Source: Mycobacterium sp. ITM-2016-00317 (lineage in GTDB: Bacteria; Actinomycetota; Actinomycetes; Mycobacteriales; Mycobacteriaceae). Taken from it: a stretch of DNA of 64,000 nt. Position numbers and translations under genes: made by a program. Shown one piece after another: positions 63,053-64,000 of the stretch (its first letter is position 1; every line of letters starts with the position of its first letter). The notes under the pieces are model-generated. The model was not told where the DNA came from and ran no database searches. It was given only the letters and a program-made list of their open reading frames with translations. The stretch covers positions 5,642,001 through 5,706,000 of the forward strand of contig NZ_CP134399.1 in NCBI RefSeq assembly GCF_002968295.1. The letters are read 5' to 3'.

Positions 63053-63382
63053 ATGAACGCGAGACGGATGATCATGATCGCCGGGGTGGCAGTGTTGCTG
63101 GCAGGCGTCATCGCCCTGTTGGTGCCGGTGTCGATCCCGGGCCCCGAAGGCAGCATCGGTTGCGGTAACGGCATCGCCGCGGACCTTTCCCAGGCGCGCG
63201 ACGCCGACAGCGGCAATCTGGCCAACCTGCCGGTGCTCAACGAGATCGTCCCGCACACCGACTACGCGGCCTCGTGCGAGTCGGCGCTGTCGTCGCGCCG
63301 CGCCTGGGCCATCCCGGTGACCGTCGTCGGCCTGGTGGTGCTCGCCGGCTCGTTCTTCGTCGGCGGCCGCGTCCGGACCTGA
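63053..63382 (+). CDS. Small two-helix membrane protein
   Basis: The 109-residue protein has an N-terminal helix (MIMIAGVAVLLAGVIALLVP), an extracytoplasmic loop of about 50 residues with two Cys (IGCGNG, ASCESALS) that could form a disulfide, and a C-terminal helix (AIPVTVVGLVVLAGSFFVGG) with basic end RVRT. The ATG at 63041 in the same frame is an alternative start. Function unknown; similar two-helix proteins with paired Cys are common in mycobacteria. Confidence 0.62.
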   Translation: MNARRMIMIAGVAVLLAGVIALLVPVSIPGPEGSIGCGNGIAADLSQARDADSGNLANLPVLNEIVPHTDYAASCESALSSRRAWAIPVTVVGLVVLAGSFFVGGRVRT

Positions 63383-63392
63383 TTCCGACCCG

Positions 63393-63701
63393 TCAGGACG
63401 CGCGTCCGCCGACGACGCGCAGACGTGGGGCCGTCCCGTCCGGGGCGGCCCCTGAGTCCGGCCTCGCATCGGACCCGGTCGGCGCGATCCGGTCGTTGAC
63501 CCGCGCCACCGCGGAGTCCACCCGGTGCACGGCGCGGTCGCAGAGCCCGCTGACGCGATCTCCGGCGGCGTCGACGTCGTCGGCCGCACTGCGCAGATAG
63601 GCGCGGACGGTGACCTGGAACTTCTCCCCGACCAGGCGCAGCCGGCGGCGGAGCCGGTCGTCGACCTCGACGGTGACGTAGGGCAATACCTGGAGCTTCA
63701 T
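63393..63701 (-). CDS. Hypothetical basic/alpha-helical protein
   Basis: The 102-residue protein starts MKLQVLPYVTVEVDDRLRRR and continues as a charged helical segment (DDVDAAGDRVSGLCDRAVHR) with a proline-rich, disordered C-terminus. No signal peptide or membrane helix. ATG at 63701, preceded by GGAGGGGAG, a very good ribosome site, which supports it being real. Converges with the two-helix protein gene. Family not recognised. Confidence 0.6.
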   Translation of the reverse strand: MKLQVLPYVTVEVDDRLRRRLRLVGEKFQVTVRAYLRSAADDVDAAGDRVSGLCDRAVHRVDSAVARVNDRIAPTGSDARPDSGAAPDGTAPRLRVVGGRAS

Positions 63702-63909
63702 CTGCGGGTCTCCCCTCCGTGGATGACTGAGCCCACCCTAGCCGGGTTCCGGCAAACCCACGTCGGACAGGTTCAGGTCGCGCTGTGCAGCACGACCGGT
63801 TGATCTTGTTTTTGCAATGACCTCCGATCGGCCGAATCGACGGCTAGGCTTCCGCGGCGACCGATCACCGTTTCATCGCGCACAACTGACGGGCGAGGCG
63901 AGCAGTCCC

Positions 63910-64000
63910 ATGCGAAAGTCACCGACCCTTGTGCTCGCCTGTGCCGCACTCCTGGCAGCGTGCTCGACGCCGGCTGAACCCACCGGGCCGAGGCCGGCGC
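63910..64000 (+). CDS. Lipoprotein N-terminus, truncated by window end
   Basis: The last 91 bases open with ATG and encode MRKSPTLVLACAALLAACST and PAEPTGPRPA. LLAAC is a lipobox, so this is the signal peptide of an exported lipoprotein, cut by the window end. Nothing more can be said about its function. Confidence 0.7.
   Translation, partial: MRKSPTLVLACAALLAACSTPAEPTGPRPA

Overview
The window is high-GC actinobacterial DNA, almost certainly from a fast-growing mycobacterium (Mycolicibacterium type). Protein-level hallmarks are EspR, the lysine/alanine-repeat Hns (Rv3852) protein, the EthA/EthR pair, EspC- and EspD/EspH-like proteins, a Dps close to M. smegmatis Dps1, F420-linked enzyme families and GTG/TTG starts in tightly overlapping operons. 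Family and Rv-number comparisons are from memory of M. tuberculosis sequences; no search was run.

Layout. 1-26.3 kb follows the Rv3849-Rv3859c neighbourhood: the end of espR, an IrrE-type protease with a membrane partner, a Pro/Asp-rich surface protein, the Rv3850-like coiled coil, CopC/CopD, Hns, RraA, ethA-ethR, a DinB polymerase, a PHP-domain protein and gltBD. Inserted into this backbone are a four-gene operon of ESX secretion-associated (Esp) proteins (11.6-14.9 kb), an F420 oxidoreductase and an SDR/SDR/TetR/SnoaL-like cassette. 26.9-36.3 kb carries a thioesterase, Dps and a DNA glycosylase, then a block matching Rv0140-Rv0135c in order (DUF427, oxidoreductases, NTF2-like, MsrA, CYP138-like P450, TetR). 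36.4-40.1 kb is a glycoconjugate island (methyltransferases, toroid protein, GT4 glycosyltransferase) whose operon promoter shares a 12-bp palindrome with the neighbouring TetR gene. 40.3-50.2 kb holds an F420/FMN protein, an MFS transporter, an acyl-CoA dehydrogenase, an overlapping membrane/cupredoxin operon of unknown function, and a PAS-ANTAR regulator overlapping pncA. 50.3-56.9 kb has glgX, maltokinase, a second surface protein, a HugZ-like protein and PyrE. 57-61 kb is a complete ABC importer. The end has an ECF sigma factor, a DMT transporter and small envelope proteins.

The most interesting material is the Esp-like secretion-substrate operon without an ESX core in the window, the membrane/cupredoxin operon at 45.2-48.9 kb, and two predicted TetR regulons read directly from matching palindromes. 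Five apparent 1-2 nt frameshifts (ethA 3' end, TetR at 35.17 kb, methyltransferase at 37.05 kb, membrane protein at 48.78 kb, small exported protein at 52.78 kb) suggest either gene decay or base-calling errors in short runs, so read-level checking should precede biological conclusions. No rRNA, CRISPR array, intact insertion sequence or convincing tRNA was seen.
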